From positions 2,063,501 to 2,127,500 of the forward strand of contig NZ_CVJQ01000001.1 in assembly GCF_001375595.1 (NCBI RefSeq): a stretch of DNA of 64,000 bases, given 5' to 3'. The first letter of the stretch is position 1, and each line of letters opens with the position of its first letter. The notes beneath the pieces were generated by a model. The model saw nothing but the letters and a program-made list of their open reading frames with translations. It was not told the origin of the DNA and made no database searches. Below, piece after piece: positions 1 through 9,071 of this stretch. Position numbers and translations under genes: made by a program. Source of the DNA: Phenylobacterium immobile (ATCC 35973). Its GTDB lineage: Bacteria > Pseudomonadota > Alphaproteobacteria > Caulobacterales > Caulobacteraceae.

Positions 1-167
1 GCCGAGATGACCGAGGCGATGGCGGCAGGCGTGACTTCAGCCAGACTGGTCACCGGCCAGGCCCAGACGGCGTCCTGGACAATCAGGACCGAGCCCTCGT
101 GGCGCGCGCCTGACAGGCGGAAGCCGCCTGACCCATAGGCATCCACCGACGGTGCGTCGCGGGCCAC
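1..167 (-). CDS. Mth938-like (DUF498) domain protein, partial
   Basis: The gene runs off the left edge; about 55 N-terminal residues are visible. It starts at a GTG preceded by AAGGAG at good spacing, 9 bases after the secF stop, so it is the last visible gene of the yajC-secD-secF operon. The visible protein begins VARDAPSVDAYGSGGFRLSG and continues with HEGSVLIV, which fits the Mth938/NDUFAF3-like fold found after secF in many alphaproteobacteria. The biochemical role of this family in bacteria is not established; the link to protein export is by gene order only. Confidence 0.75.
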   Translation of the reverse strand, partial: MARDAPSVDAYGSGGFRLSGARHEGSVLIVQDAVWAWPVTSLAEVTPAAIASVIS

Positions 168-176
168 GATGGCTCC

Positions 177-1133
177 TTACGCCCGCGCGCGGGGCACGAC
201 CTCGACATCCTCGTCGCCGCGCTTGACGCCCCACAACAGGATGACCGGAGCCGCGACGTAGATCGACGAATAGGTGCCGATGATGATGCCGAACATCAGG
301 ATCAGCGACATGCCAAAAAGGCTCGGCCCGCCGAAGATCGCCAGGCCGCCCAGCGCCAGGATGGCCGTGAGGCCGGTGATGACGGTGCGCGACAGGGTCT
401 CGTTGATCGACAGGTCGATGACCTCGCGCAACGGCAGGCGCTTGTATTTGCGCAGGTTTTCACGGAGGCGGTCGAACACCACGACCGTGTCGTTCATCGA
501 ATAGCCGATGATCGTCAGGATCGCGGCCACAGTGGTCAGGCTGAACTCGAAGTTGAAGAGCGCGATCAGGCCGAAGGTCAGGATCACGTCGTGGAACAGG
601 CCGATCACCGCGCCCAGGCCGAACTGCAGCTCGAACCGGAACCAGATGTAGAAGAGCATCAGCAGGATCGCGAGACCCAGAGCCATGATCCCACTGGTGA
701 AAAGTTCGCCTGAAACCTTGGGGCCGACCACGTCGGCGCGGGCGAAGGTCACGTCGCCCAGGGCGCGAGTCAGCTCCGCCTTGACCTTGTCCACCGTGGC
801 CGAGGGCGAGGCTCCGGGGGGCGTCTGGAACCGCGCCATGGCGGTGGTGTCCGAGCCGAAGGCCTGGACCTGCACATCGCCGAGATTGAGCGTCTCGACA
901 GATTCCCGCACCGCGCCGAGGTCAACCGGCTTGGGCGCCGTCGAGAACTCCAGGACGGTGCCACCCTGGAAGTCGATGCCGCAGTTCAGGCCGCCGCAGG
1001 GCGGCTTCAGGGGATAGAGCACCATCGCAAGCGAGCCGATCACCGCGAGCAGCGAGATGACGGCGGCGAGGCGCGAGAAGGCGACGAAGCGGAAGTTCGT
1101 CTTCTGCGGCAGGAGCTTGATCAGGGGCCACAT
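177..1133 (-). CDS. secF: Protein translocase subunit SecF
   Basis: 318-residue inner-membrane protein, normal length for SecF. With SecD it uses the proton gradient to help pull exported proteins across the membrane after SecA/SecYEG. Visible features are an N-terminal membrane segment (about residues 20-42), the family motif GIDFQGGT near residue 53, a periplasmic loop, and a five-helix C-terminal block that includes GYSMNDTVVVFDRLREN. It lies 12 bases after secD and is cotranscribed with it. Confidence 0.97.
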   Translation of the reverse strand: MWPLIKLLPQKTNFRFVAFSRLAAVISLLAVIGSLAMVLYPLKPPCGGLNCGIDFQGGTVLEFSTAPKPVDLGAVRESVETLNLGDVQVQAFGSDTTAMARFQTPPGASPSATVDKVKAELTRALGDVTFARADVVGPKVSGELFTSGIMALGLAILLMLFYIWFRFELQFGLGAVIGLFHDVILTFGLIALFNFEFSLTTVAAILTIIGYSMNDTVVVFDRLRENLRKYKRLPLREVIDLSINETLSRTVITGLTAILALGGLAIFGGPSLFGMSLILMFGIIIGTYSSIYVAAPVILLWGVKRGDEDVEVVPRARA

Positions 1134-1145
1134 GGGACTTCTCGC

Positions 1146-2762
1146 TCAGACGATCGGCAGGGTCTTCGGGCGGGCGGTGCGGAACCACCATGCCAGAAGC
1201 ACCTGGGTGACGAGGACGGCGCTGAACACCGAGGTGAGGACGCCGATCGACAGGGTCCAGGCGAAGCCCTTCACGGGACCGGCACCGAACTGGAACATGA
1301 TGAGGGCCGCCAGGATGGTCGTGACGTTGGCGTCGATGATGGTGCCCATGGCGCGCGAAAAGCCGGCGTCCATGGAGGCGATGACGCTGCGCCCGGACCG
1401 GAGCTCGTCGCGCATGCGCTCATAGATCAGCACGTTGGCGTCGACGGCCACGGCGAGCGTCAGGATCAGGCCGGCGATGCCCGGAAGGGTCAGGGTCGCC
1501 TGAGTGAGGCTCATCGTCGCGATGATCAGGAGGCCGTTGATCGCCAGGGCGATCACCGAGATGCCGCCGAACAGGAAGCCGTAGGACAGCAACATGAAGA
1601 GGAGGATGGCGACAAAGCCAACGGCGGTGGACAAGGTCCCGGCCTTGACCGCATCGGCACCCAGCTCGGCCCCGACGGTCTTCTGCTCTTCAACCTTCAG
1701 CGGCGCGGGCAGCGCGCCGGCGCGGAGCAGCACGGCGAGATCGTTGGCCGACTCGGTGGTGAAATTGCCGGTGATCTGGCCGGAGCCGCCGGTGATCGCG
1801 CTCTGGATCACCGGGGCGGAGATGACCTTGCGGTCGAGAACGATGGCGAACTTCTTGCCGAGATTCTGGCTGGTGGCGTCGCCGAAACGGCGCGCGCCCT
1901 GGGCGTTGAATCGGAAGGTCACCAGCGGGAGGCCGCTCTGCTGGTCGAAGGCCGAGCGCGCGTCTGTTAGCATTTCGCCGGTGACCAGCGAACGCTTGGC
2001 GACAACGTAGGCGGCCGTATAGCCGTCCTCGCTGGGCAGGAGCTCGGAGCCCGGCGGAATGCGGCCGGCGGCGATGTCCTGCGGGGTGACGGTCTCGTCG
2101 ACCATCTGGAAAGTCAGCTTGGCGGTCTGACCGATGATCGACTTCAAGCGCTCAGGATCGCTTTCGCCCGGCGCCTGGACGACGACGCGGTTCTTGCCCT
2201 GGCGGATGATGGTCGGCTCGCGGGTGCCCAGCTGGTCGATCCGGCGACGGATGATCTCGATCGACTGCTCGACGGCGCGAGCGCCGGCGGCGTCAATGGC
2301 GGTCTGACTGAAGGCCAGGACCAGCCGCTGGTCGGGCGCGGTGCGAATATTGACGTCGCGCGCCGGCGCGCCGCCCATGGCGCCTGGCTGGGCCACGCCG
2401 CCGAGCGCATTATTCAGCGCCGTCTGGGCCTTCGACACGTCCGCCGGATTGCTGATCCGAACGGTGATCTCGCTGCCCGCGACCCCCAGGCCGGTGAACG
2501 GCACGGATTCTTCGCGCAGCGTCGTGCGCACGTCCTCGATCGCGTTGGTCAGCCGCTCAACCTGCAGCGCCGAGGTGTCGACCTCGAGCAACAGGTAAGA
2601 GCCGCCCTGTAGGTCGAGCCCGAGGTTCAGCGTCTGCTTCGGCATGAACGCCGGAAGGGCGTTGCGGGTCTGCTCGGGCAGCAGGTTCGGCAGGGTGAAG
2701 AGGATGCCGAAGACCACCGAAAGGGCGACGAGGACGACCTTCCAGCGCGAAAGGTTCATCAT
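1146..2762 (-). CDS. secD: Protein translocase subunit SecD
   Basis: 538-residue partner of SecF. An N-terminal membrane anchor (about residues 8-28) is followed by the LDLQGGSYLLLEVD motif, the large periplasmic P1 region and a C-terminal six-helix RND-like membrane block containing AVDANVLIYERMRDELR. It starts at a doubled ATG (2762 or 2759) and lies 12 bases after yajC. Length and motif order match alphaproteobacterial SecD; SecD and SecF are separate genes here, not fused. Confidence 0.97.
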   Translation of the reverse strand: MMNLSRWKVVLVALSVVFGILFTLPNLLPEQTRNALPAFMPKQTLNLGLDLQGGSYLLLEVDTSALQVERLTNAIEDVRTTLREESVPFTGLGVAGSEITVRISNPADVSKAQTALNNALGGVAQPGAMGGAPARDVNIRTAPDQRLVLAFSQTAIDAAGARAVEQSIEIIRRRIDQLGTREPTIIRQGKNRVVVQAPGESDPERLKSIIGQTAKLTFQMVDETVTPQDIAAGRIPPGSELLPSEDGYTAAYVVAKRSLVTGEMLTDARSAFDQQSGLPLVTFRFNAQGARRFGDATSQNLGKKFAIVLDRKVISAPVIQSAITGGSGQITGNFTTESANDLAVLLRAGALPAPLKVEEQKTVGAELGADAVKAGTLSTAVGFVAILLFMLLSYGFLFGGISVIALAINGLLIIATMSLTQATLTLPGIAGLILTLAVAVDANVLIYERMRDELRSGRSVIASMDAGFSRAMGTIIDANVTTILAALIMFQFGAGPVKGFAWTLSIGVLTSVFSAVLVTQVLLAWWFRTARPKTLPIV

Positions 2763-2774
2763 GACGGAAGCGAC

Positions 2775-3122
2775 CTAGTTCTTCGGGTCGTTCGCCGGCG
2801 CAGGTTCGCCGCGGGTCCGCACTTCGGCGACCATGCCTTTGACAGCCTTTACGGTGACGCCGGTGGCGATTTCGACGCCGATTTCCTTGTCCTCGACGCG
2901 GACCACCTTGCCGATCACCCCCGAGGGCAGGACGACGGTGTCGCCGCGTTTGATGGCCGCGAGCGCCGCAGCGTGCTCACGGGCGCGCTTCTGCTGCGGG
3001 CGGATCATCAGGAAGTAGAACAAAACGACCAGGCCGATCAGCGGCAGGAACTGCATGATCATGTCCATACCTCCCGGTTGTCCGGCGGCGGCGGTCTGAG
3101 CGAAGGCGGGGGTGGCGAACAT
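2775..3122 (-). CDS. yajC: Preprotein translocase subunit YajC
   Basis: 115-residue single-span membrane protein, first gene of the Sec accessory operon. A short N-terminal segment precedes the typical membrane helix and basic stretch (FLPLIGLVVLFYFLMIRPQQKR, about residues 29-50), followed by a small cytoplasmic beta domain (RGDTVVLPSGVIGKV). GGAG lies just upstream of the ATG. It binds SecDF in the membrane; its exact contribution is modest in the species studied. Confidence 0.95.
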   Translation of the reverse strand: MFATPAFAQTAAAGQPGGMDMIMQFLPLIGLVVLFYFLMIRPQQKRAREHAAALAAIKRGDTVVLPSGVIGKVVRVEDKEIGVEIATGVTVKAVKGMVAEVRTRGEPAPANDPKN

Positions 3123-3258
3123 GGCCTCTCCGGAAGGTCAGGGCGGCGCGGGCGAAAGGGCCCGTCCGAAAGTCGGCGGAAGCTATGCGCTGGCCCGCCC
3201 TTTTGCAATGGAAGCAGCGGCTTTGCATTTGCCAGTGGGGAGTCTAAGCCACGGCTCC

Positions 3259-4098
3259 ATGAAAAAGGACCTCAAGTCCCTCCTGGAACGGATCGCCGAT
3301 GCGCTGGACCGCCTGGCGCCTGCGCCGCCGCCGCCGCCGAGCTTCGACGCCGCCAAGCTGTTCCGCCACGACCCGGCGACAAACGGCTTCCACGCCGCGC
3401 CGGACTATCCCCTGCATCTGGACAGCCTGGTGGGCATCGAGCGCCAGAAAGGCGAGTTCGTCCGCAACCTGACGCGGTTCGCCGACGGCCTGGCGGCCAA
3501 CCACGTCCTGCTGTGGGGTGTGCGCGGCGCGGGTAAGAGTTCGATCACCAAGGCCGCCTTCATGGCCGTCGCCGAAAGCCGCGCCGCACTGAAGCTGGTG
3601 GAGGTGGATCGTGACGAGGTCGCCGCGCTGCCGGCCCTGTTCGACACCTTGCGCAATCGCGAAGAGCGCTTCGTGGTCCTGTGCGACGACCTCTCATTTG
3701 AGGAAGGCGCCGCCGCGGCCAAGGCGTTGAAGTCGGCCCTGGAAGGCGGCGTCTCGGGTCCGCCGGCCAATGTGCTGTTCGTCGCTACCTCGAACCGACG
3801 CCATCTGATGCCCCGGGACAATTCCGAGGCCCGCGGCCTGATCGCCACCGCTGAGGACGCCGAGGAGGAGGTCAGCGTCTCCGACCGATTCGGCCTGTGG
3901 ATCGGCTTTCCGCCGATGGACCAGCCGACGTACCTGGCCGCCGTGCGCGGCTACGCGGAGCGCTACAAGCTGGACGTCGACGACCTCGACCGCCGCGCCC
4001 TGCAATGGGCCCAACGCCGCGGCGGCCGGTCAGGCCGGGTGGCCTGGCAGTTCATCCGCGACCTGGCGGGCGAAAAGGGCGTGAACCTACCGCTTTAA
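3259..4098 (+). CDS. DUF815-family AAA+-like ATPase
   Basis: 279-residue protein transcribed away from yajC. It carries a Walker A motif (GVRGAGKSS), a Walker B-like VVLCDDLSF, and a sensor-like stretch FVATSNRRHL. This is the pattern of the DUF815 family of ATPases, whose role is unknown. The ATG at 3259 is chosen because the family N-terminus (MKKDLKSLLERIADALDRLAP) begins there; the reading frame stays open back to 3112 but that part overlaps yajC. Its stop overlaps that of the convergent downstream gene by three bases. Confidence 0.88.
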   Translation: MKKDLKSLLERIADALDRLAPAPPPPPSFDAAKLFRHDPATNGFHAAPDYPLHLDSLVGIERQKGEFVRNLTRFADGLAANHVLLWGVRGAGKSSITKAAFMAVAESRAALKLVEVDRDEVAALPALFDTLRNREERFVVLCDDLSFEEGAAAAKALKSALEGGVSGPPANVLFVATSNRRHLMPRDNSEARGLIATAEDAEEEVSVSDRFGLWIGFPPMDQPTYLAAVRGYAERYKLDVDDLDRRALQWAQRRGGRSGRVAWQFIRDLAGEKGVNLPL

Positions 4099-5327
4099 GC
4101 CGCCGCCTTTGCGCCGAAACGCTCGGTCGCGAGCGCCTGCATTTCTTTGGCTTCAGCCGCCAACCCGCGGGCGAGCAGAGCCTTGACCAAACGCTGGGCC
4201 ATGGAGTCGGACTGGAGGTAAGACGTCTTGAACTCGGCGAAAATCGCTTGGCCGGTCTCAGCATCGCCATAGGCCCGCAGCCAGTTGGCCACCATGGTCA
4301 GGGTGGGCCGTTCACTAGGGCGCTCCCGTAGCGACAAGACGGCTTCAGCCAGCGCGCGGTCGCCGTGACCCAGCGCCTCGAGGCTGCGGGCGCGAAAGCG
4401 GCGCAGGATGAAATCCTCGCGCTGACCGAGGCTGGCCCAGGTTTTCAGCGCGGCGAGCGCGCCGGCGTGATCGCCCGCCTCCACCAATATGCCGACCCAG
4501 TTCTGGACCAGCCGCTCATGTTCAGCGCGGATCTGCGTGGCGGGCAGGCCGGCCATCATACGCATGGCGCGCTCGCCCAGGATCCGGCCCGCGGCGAGCT
4601 TGCCACGGCGATCGGCCAAGCGGCTCGCTCCGCCATAGAGCAGCGGCGAGGCCTTGCGGGCCGCCCGCATCGTGCGGACGAAATCGCGCTGATCGATCGT
4701 TCCGCGAATGGCGGCGAGCGTCGCGCTGCTCAGAAGATCGGTCTCCGCAAGAATGCGCGACACGTCATGTTCGGCGAAGGCCACCCGGATCTGTTTCAGC
4801 GGCCGACAGGCGGCGATCAGGTCCACGTGGTTTTGGTCCGGCTCGTAAAGCGGGTCAGAGAAGACGATGACTTCAGTTTCGCCGATCATCGCCGGCATAT
4901 CGTCGTTCAGGTACGTGATGCGCCGCTGATCCTTGATCCAGCGATCCTCCCAGGGAACCTTGGCGGGATCGACAGAGAATTGCGGCACCGAGACCACGGC
5001 GCGGTCAGCCTTCAGGGCGCCCGTCGCCAGCAAGGCCGCATAGCCACCCATGCTGGAACCGTAGGTGACGATCTCCTTGAAGCCCTGCTGCTGGGCATAG
5101 AGACGCGCGAGCTTTAGCGCCGGGGCGAATTCCGGCGTCTGCCACCAATGGTTAGCTTTGCTGATGAAATGCACGGCCGACAGGCCGTTCTTCTCGAAGA
5201 AGCCCTGCCCTGCGCCCGCCGCGGCCGGCGGCTTGTGATCACGCCCCGTGAAGGTGACGACCAGGATATCCCTGGCGCCAACATCGGAAATCGTGACCCT
5301 AAGATCGGCGCCCTCAATCAGGGCCAT
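4095..5327 (-). CDS. Alpha/beta-hydrolase-like protein with helical C-terminus
   Basis: 410 residues. The N-terminal half looks like an alpha/beta-hydrolase: a beta-rich start (DILVVTFTGRD), then a nucleophile elbow GSSMGG with Ser92. A conserved HWWQT lies at residues 60-64, and candidate acid/His residues sit in VIVFSDPLYEPDQNHVDLI. The C-terminal third is helical and tetratricopeptide-like (ALKTWASLGQREDF, LEALGHGDRALAEAVLSL). It is a clear paralog of the divergent gene at 5478-6740. Its place at the edge of a polysaccharide locus suggests a carbohydrate esterase or a glycan-modifying acyl transferase, but the substrate is unknown. Confidence 0.8.
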   Translation of the reverse strand: MALIEGADLRVTISDVGARDILVVTFTGRDHKPPAAAGAGQGFFEKNGLSAVHFISKANHWWQTPEFAPALKLARLYAQQQGFKEIVTYGSSMGGYAALLATGALKADRAVVSVPQFSVDPAKVPWEDRWIKDQRRITYLNDDMPAMIGETEVIVFSDPLYEPDQNHVDLIAACRPLKQIRVAFAEHDVSRILAETDLLSSATLAAIRGTIDQRDFVRTMRAARKASPLLYGGASRLADRRGKLAAGRILGERAMRMMAGLPATQIRAEHERLVQNWVGILVEAGDHAGALAALKTWASLGQREDFILRRFRARSLEALGHGDRALAEAVLSLRERPSERPTLTMVANWLRAYGDAETGQAIFAEFKTSYLQSDSMAQRLVKALLARGLAAEAKEMQALATERFGAKAAA

Positions 5328-5477
5328 CTCGTCTTCCTCTCACCGCGCGCCGCCAGTCGCGGTCTTGTCCAAGCATTATTGAGGACGGCGCGCCCAGATC
5401 AAAGACTTCTTCTGAGCAAAGTCGGCCGATCGCCTAACCTTGTTGCACGGCCCTCGCGGCTGGCTTACCGGAACAGC

Positions 5478-6740
5478 ATGATCCTGATCGACGGGGCCCA
5501 TCTGAGTGCGACGCTGTTGGGAGCGGATCGCAAGGACGTTCTGGTTGTCACCTTCAGTGGCCGCGAGCCGGCGCCGCCCGCCCGTTCCGGTGCGGCCCAG
5601 GAATTCTTCCGCAAGAACGGCGTGGCCTGCGTCCATTTCATCGCCAAGCAGAACCACTGGTGGCAGACTGAGGAGCTCGAACCCGCCCTCGATATTGTCG
5701 CCAATGTCGCGGAACGGCAGGGCTATCAATCGATCGTCACCTACGGTTCCAGCATGGGTGGCTATGGGGCGCTGATCGCGTCTGGCCGGCTGAAGGCTGT
5801 GCGCAGCGTGGTCGATACGCCGCAGTTCTCCGTCGATCCGGCGAAGACCGGCTGGGATGATCGATGGCTCAAGGACACCCGCGGCCTGTCCTTCGCCGAG
5901 GATCGGTTTGACGATCGCGTGGGTCCCGGCGAGATCTATGTCTTCTCCGATCCCGGCTTCGAGACCGACCAGCGCCACGTGGACATGATCGCGGCGCTGC
6001 GTCCCGTTCGCCACATGCGCGCGGCCTTCGCCGAACACGCTGTCTCCCGTGTGCTGTTGGAGGCCGGGGTTCTGCAGACGGCGACTCTGGAGGCCCTGAC
6101 CGGCGCCCTGAGCGAGACGCGGTTCAAGGCCCTGCTGCGCGCCGGCCGCCGAACCTCGCCGCTGATCTACGCCGGCGCGTCCCGCGCGCTCGCTCGGAAC
6201 GGCAAGGTCAAACTGGCGGACCGGTTCGGCGCCCGCGCGGTGGACCTCCTGATGACCGCGCCGCCCTCGGCGATGCGCCTGGAGCATGAGCGCCTTCTGC
6301 AGCAACGCGCCGAGAGCCTGATGGCCGATGGCCGCGCGCTCGACGCCGTCCCGATCCTTGAACGCTGGAAGCCGACAGACTCTGACGCCAAGGCGACCCA
6401 TGACCGCCTGCACGCCGCAGCCTTACATCAGGCCGGGGATGCGGCCGGCGCGCTAAAGCGCGCATCCGCCCTGGTTCGCGCCGGTGTGGCGGATCGCGAG
6501 TCCCTGAACCTGCTGGCCGATTGCGTGAAGGACGCCGACCGCAAACACGCCGCCAGCGCGGTGCGCGAGTTCCGCGACGTCTTCCTGCAGGCTGAGGGCC
6601 CCACCCTGCGGCTGATCGGGGCCTTGATGGGCAAGAATCTCGACCAGGATGTCCTGGAGCTTTGCGAGGCCGGCGCCGCGCGTTTCCCGGCAAGGGCGGA
6701 CAAATTCAACGGTGTCCGCGCCCAGCTGACGCGGACTTAG
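5478..6740 (+). CDS. Alpha/beta-hydrolase-like protein, paralog of the divergent gene
   Basis: 420 residues. It has the same layout as the gene at 4095-5327: strand VLVVTFSGRE, HWWQT at 60-64, elbow GSSMGGYGALI with Ser92, and a helical repeat C-terminus. The open frame extends upstream to 5148, but similarity to the paralog begins at the ATG at 5478, which is therefore the likely start. The two genes are divergent from a 150-base gap, consistent with an inverted duplication. The last four bases overlap the end of the convergent gene at 6737. Enzymatic function is inferred only from the fold motif. Confidence 0.8.
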   Translation: MILIDGAHLSATLLGADRKDVLVVTFSGREPAPPARSGAAQEFFRKNGVACVHFIAKQNHWWQTEELEPALDIVANVAERQGYQSIVTYGSSMGGYGALIASGRLKAVRSVVDTPQFSVDPAKTGWDDRWLKDTRGLSFAEDRFDDRVGPGEIYVFSDPGFETDQRHVDMIAALRPVRHMRAAFAEHAVSRVLLEAGVLQTATLEALTGALSETRFKALLRAGRRTSPLIYAGASRALARNGKVKLADRFGARAVDLLMTAPPSAMRLEHERLLQQRAESLMADGRALDAVPILERWKPTDSDAKATHDRLHAAALHQAGDAAGALKRASALVRAGVADRESLNLLADCVKDADRKHAASAVREFRDVFLQAEGPTLRLIGALMGKNLDQDVLELCEAGAARFPARADKFNGVRAQLTRT

Positions 6741-7549
6741 GGAACGGCCATTGCCCGCGCCGGGAAGGTCACGCCCTCCCGACGGTGGAAGGCGAAGGGT
6801 TCAGGTCTGGCGCGAAGGTCGAGAACGCTCTTTTCGAAGTTCTCCCGACGCTCCTCGGTCTCTGAGCGAACGCGGACGCCGCGGATCGGCAGGTTGCAGA
6901 TCTCGCCTTCAACCTTGCTGAGCGCATAGGCCACCAGTCGCTCCGGGTGGAGCGGCGCCTTGCGCGTGTATTCCTCCACCAGGTCGACCCGCTCGCCGTA
7001 GGCTTTGGCGGCGATGTGGCCACAGACGGCGATGCGGTCGTTGAAGCCGCCGTAGCCGTGCCAGGCGGGGATGGCGGCGGACTTCTCATCCATCACTGGG
7101 AAGAGTTCAGCCGGGACCAGCGGATTGAGCCACCGCAGGTCAGGCCGCAGGAAGACGTAGCGATCAAAGGTCTTTCCGGAAGCCTCCAGCAGGCTCCAGG
7201 CCGCCCGCAGGCTGACCAGCTGGTAGAGGATGTTGCTGACCGACTTGAAGTCGTCCTCGTACATGTCCTTCCGCGCCTTGGCGAAGGTCAGGTAGGGCTC
7301 GATCAGGTCTGACTTCTGTTTGCGATAGGCGAACACATCGCAGGGCAGGTCCAGCGAAGGGCCGCTGTTAAGCTTGACGCCGAACTCGCCGGATCGCGGG
7401 TTCCAGATCGCCTCGACGAGGTTCATGGCGGCGAAGCCCTGAATCGCATGGCCGTCCGCGCGCAGAGGTTCGACGACGTTCTGGTAGATTGACGCGACGG
7501 TGCTGGGCATCACGCGCGCCAGACCAAAGAACACCAGAGCCACGTTCAT
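6737..7549 (-). CDS. Uncharacterised glycan-locus protein, glycosyltransferase-like
   Basis: 270 residues from the ATG at 7549; the frame is open to 7687 but the upstream part is arginine/proline-rich and overlaps the neighbour. The beginning (MNVALVFFGLARVMPSTVASIYQNV) and the stretch FDRYVFLRPDLRWLNP resemble a small group of proteins in surface-glycan loci that appear to bind or transfer sugars. I see no clear DXD motif. It is the last gene of the minus-strand run that begins near 21.8 kb, 31 bases after the beta-helix gene. Function unknown; a glycosyltransferase is the leading guess. Confidence 0.65.
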   Translation of the reverse strand: MNVALVFFGLARVMPSTVASIYQNVVEPLRADGHAIQGFAAMNLVEAIWNPRSGEFGVKLNSGPSLDLPCDVFAYRKQKSDLIEPYLTFAKARKDMYEDDFKSVSNILYQLVSLRAAWSLLEASGKTFDRYVFLRPDLRWLNPLVPAELFPVMDEKSAAIPAWHGYGGFNDRIAVCGHIAAKAYGERVDLVEEYTRKAPLHPERLVAYALSKVEGEICNLPIRGVRVRSETEERRENFEKSVLDLRARPEPFAFHRREGVTFPARAMAVP

Positions 7550-7580
7550 CGTCGTCAATCCCGGCCGCGAAGCATCCCGG

Positions 7581-9056
7581 TTACTTCTTGGCCGCCCCAG
7601 CCGGCGTCGGCAAGGCGTAAACCAGGCCTGACGGATGCTCTCGCCAGCCCTGCACGGTTTCGCCCGGCGCGGTGTCGGCGCTGACATTGCGCAGCCTTAA
7701 CAGGCGAGCGCGGCGGATGAGGATCGCCTCGGTCGGCGCCCCCGTAATGCGGACATTGTCGAGGGTGAGCTCGAGTGTGGCGTCCTGGTCGATCTGCGCT
7801 GTGGTGCGGTTCTTCTCGGCGATGAACATGGCGCGGCTGAACTTCGGCTTTGGCCCGCCGGTCATGGTCAGGTTCTGGAAGGCGACCTGGCCCTCGTCGA
7901 TGCGGATCGGGCCCGAGTTGGTGAGCGTCACGTCGCGGAAGACCACGCGCTTCGGCGAAGGCCGGCCGGTGGTGTCATAGCCCGGCGTGCCGGTGCGGTG
8001 GCGACCGATACCGACGCGGATGGCCATGCCGCCGTAGCAATCTTTCGCAGTCAGGCGCTCGACGAGGATGTTGTCGGACGTCGTGTAGTCTGGCGGGATC
8101 GGCGGCTTGCGGCCGACGTGGTACCCGGCATAGGTCGGCGGCGTTGTCGGCTTGTCGTAGATCGAGATGACCGCGGCCGCGCCCTCGCAGCGGACGTCGG
8201 AGATAATCACATCGCGGGCCGACGACAGGTCGTACATTTCCGCGGAAGTATCCGGCCGCACGATGAAGGTGTTGCGCCGACTGACCATGCGGCTAACGAC
8301 GCCATCGAAGTCGAACAACTCGGCCATGTTGCGCCCGACATTGTCGTTGAGCTCGATATCGGTGACGTAGCGGGCGTTCATGCCCTGGGCGATATCGGTG
8401 AAGCGGTTGCCGTTGATCTTGAGGTTGCGGCAGTTCAGCAGGCTCAGGCCCCAGCCGCGCCGGCCGGTCGTGCCCTCCAGGGCGGAGTTCTTGAAAGCGC
8501 ACTTCAGGAAGCTCACGCCATCGACGCCGTTCAGCTCGAAGCCGTAAGGACTCTGCGCGGTCGAGCTGAAGCGCTGGTCGAAGTCGAAGATCGCGTTTTC
8601 GAAGACGATGTTGCGCACCCCTTGCCCCAGCGGCGTGAGCGTCTGGCGCGTGGCGAACATGACCATCCGCGCACCCTTGGGGATCGGCTTGGGATAGTCC
8701 TTGCGCAGCGACATGACGAAGCGACCGCCCATGCCGATGCAGTGGGTCGGGCCTGCGAGCGTGATGCAGGGGATGATCGGGAATTCCGGCCCGTGGAAGC
8801 TGAAGGGCTTGCCCGCGTCGGCGGGATCGGGGCTAAGCGCCCAGGTTCCCTTAGGCACGATCCACGGGACACCGGCCTTGGCGGCGTCGGCAATGCATCG
8901 GCGGACGGCCTGCGTGTCGACCACTGGATCGCCGCGGCCGCCGCCGTAATCGGCCAGGTTGATCGGCTTGGCGCCTTGCGCCGCCGCGAGGCCGGCAGGG
9001 CCCAGGCCGCCGAGAACGGCCAGTCTTGCGAGAAGCGTCCTGCGGCTAAGGGCCAT
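7581..9056 (-). CDS. Secreted right-handed beta-helix protein (pectate-lyase/GH28-like fold)
   Basis: 491 residues. The N-terminus (SRRTLLARLAVLGG ... GLAAAQ) is a cleavable signal peptide with twin arginines, so Tat export is possible. The first domain (INLADYGG, TQAVRRCIADAAKAGVPWIVPKGTW) matches the start of pectate-lyase-3/GH28 beta-helix proteins. Asn/Asp-rich rungs follow (FENAIFDFD, LLNCRNLKINGNRF, RYVTDIELNDN). In capsule loci such proteins can trim or depolymerise the exported glycan in the periplasm. The catalytic residues cannot be assigned by eye, so lyase, hydrolase or binding-only roles remain open. Confidence 0.8.
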   Translation of the reverse strand: MALSRRTLLARLAVLGGLGPAGLAAAQGAKPINLADYGGGRGDPVVDTQAVRRCIADAAKAGVPWIVPKGTWALSPDPADAGKPFSFHGPEFPIIPCITLAGPTHCIGMGGRFVMSLRKDYPKPIPKGARMVMFATRQTLTPLGQGVRNIVFENAIFDFDQRFSSTAQSPYGFELNGVDGVSFLKCAFKNSALEGTTGRRGWGLSLLNCRNLKINGNRFTDIAQGMNARYVTDIELNDNVGRNMAELFDFDGVVSRMVSRRNTFIVRPDTSAEMYDLSSARDVIISDVRCEGAAAVISIYDKPTTPPTYAGYHVGRKPPIPPDYTTSDNILVERLTAKDCYGGMAIRVGIGRHRTGTPGYDTTGRPSPKRVVFRDVTLTNSGPIRIDEGQVAFQNLTMTGGPKPKFSRAMFIAEKNRTTAQIDQDATLELTLDNVRITGAPTEAILIRRARLLRLRNVSADTAPGETVQGWREHPSGLVYALPTPAGAAKK

Positions 9057-9071
9057 GTCGGTCGTCTCGTC

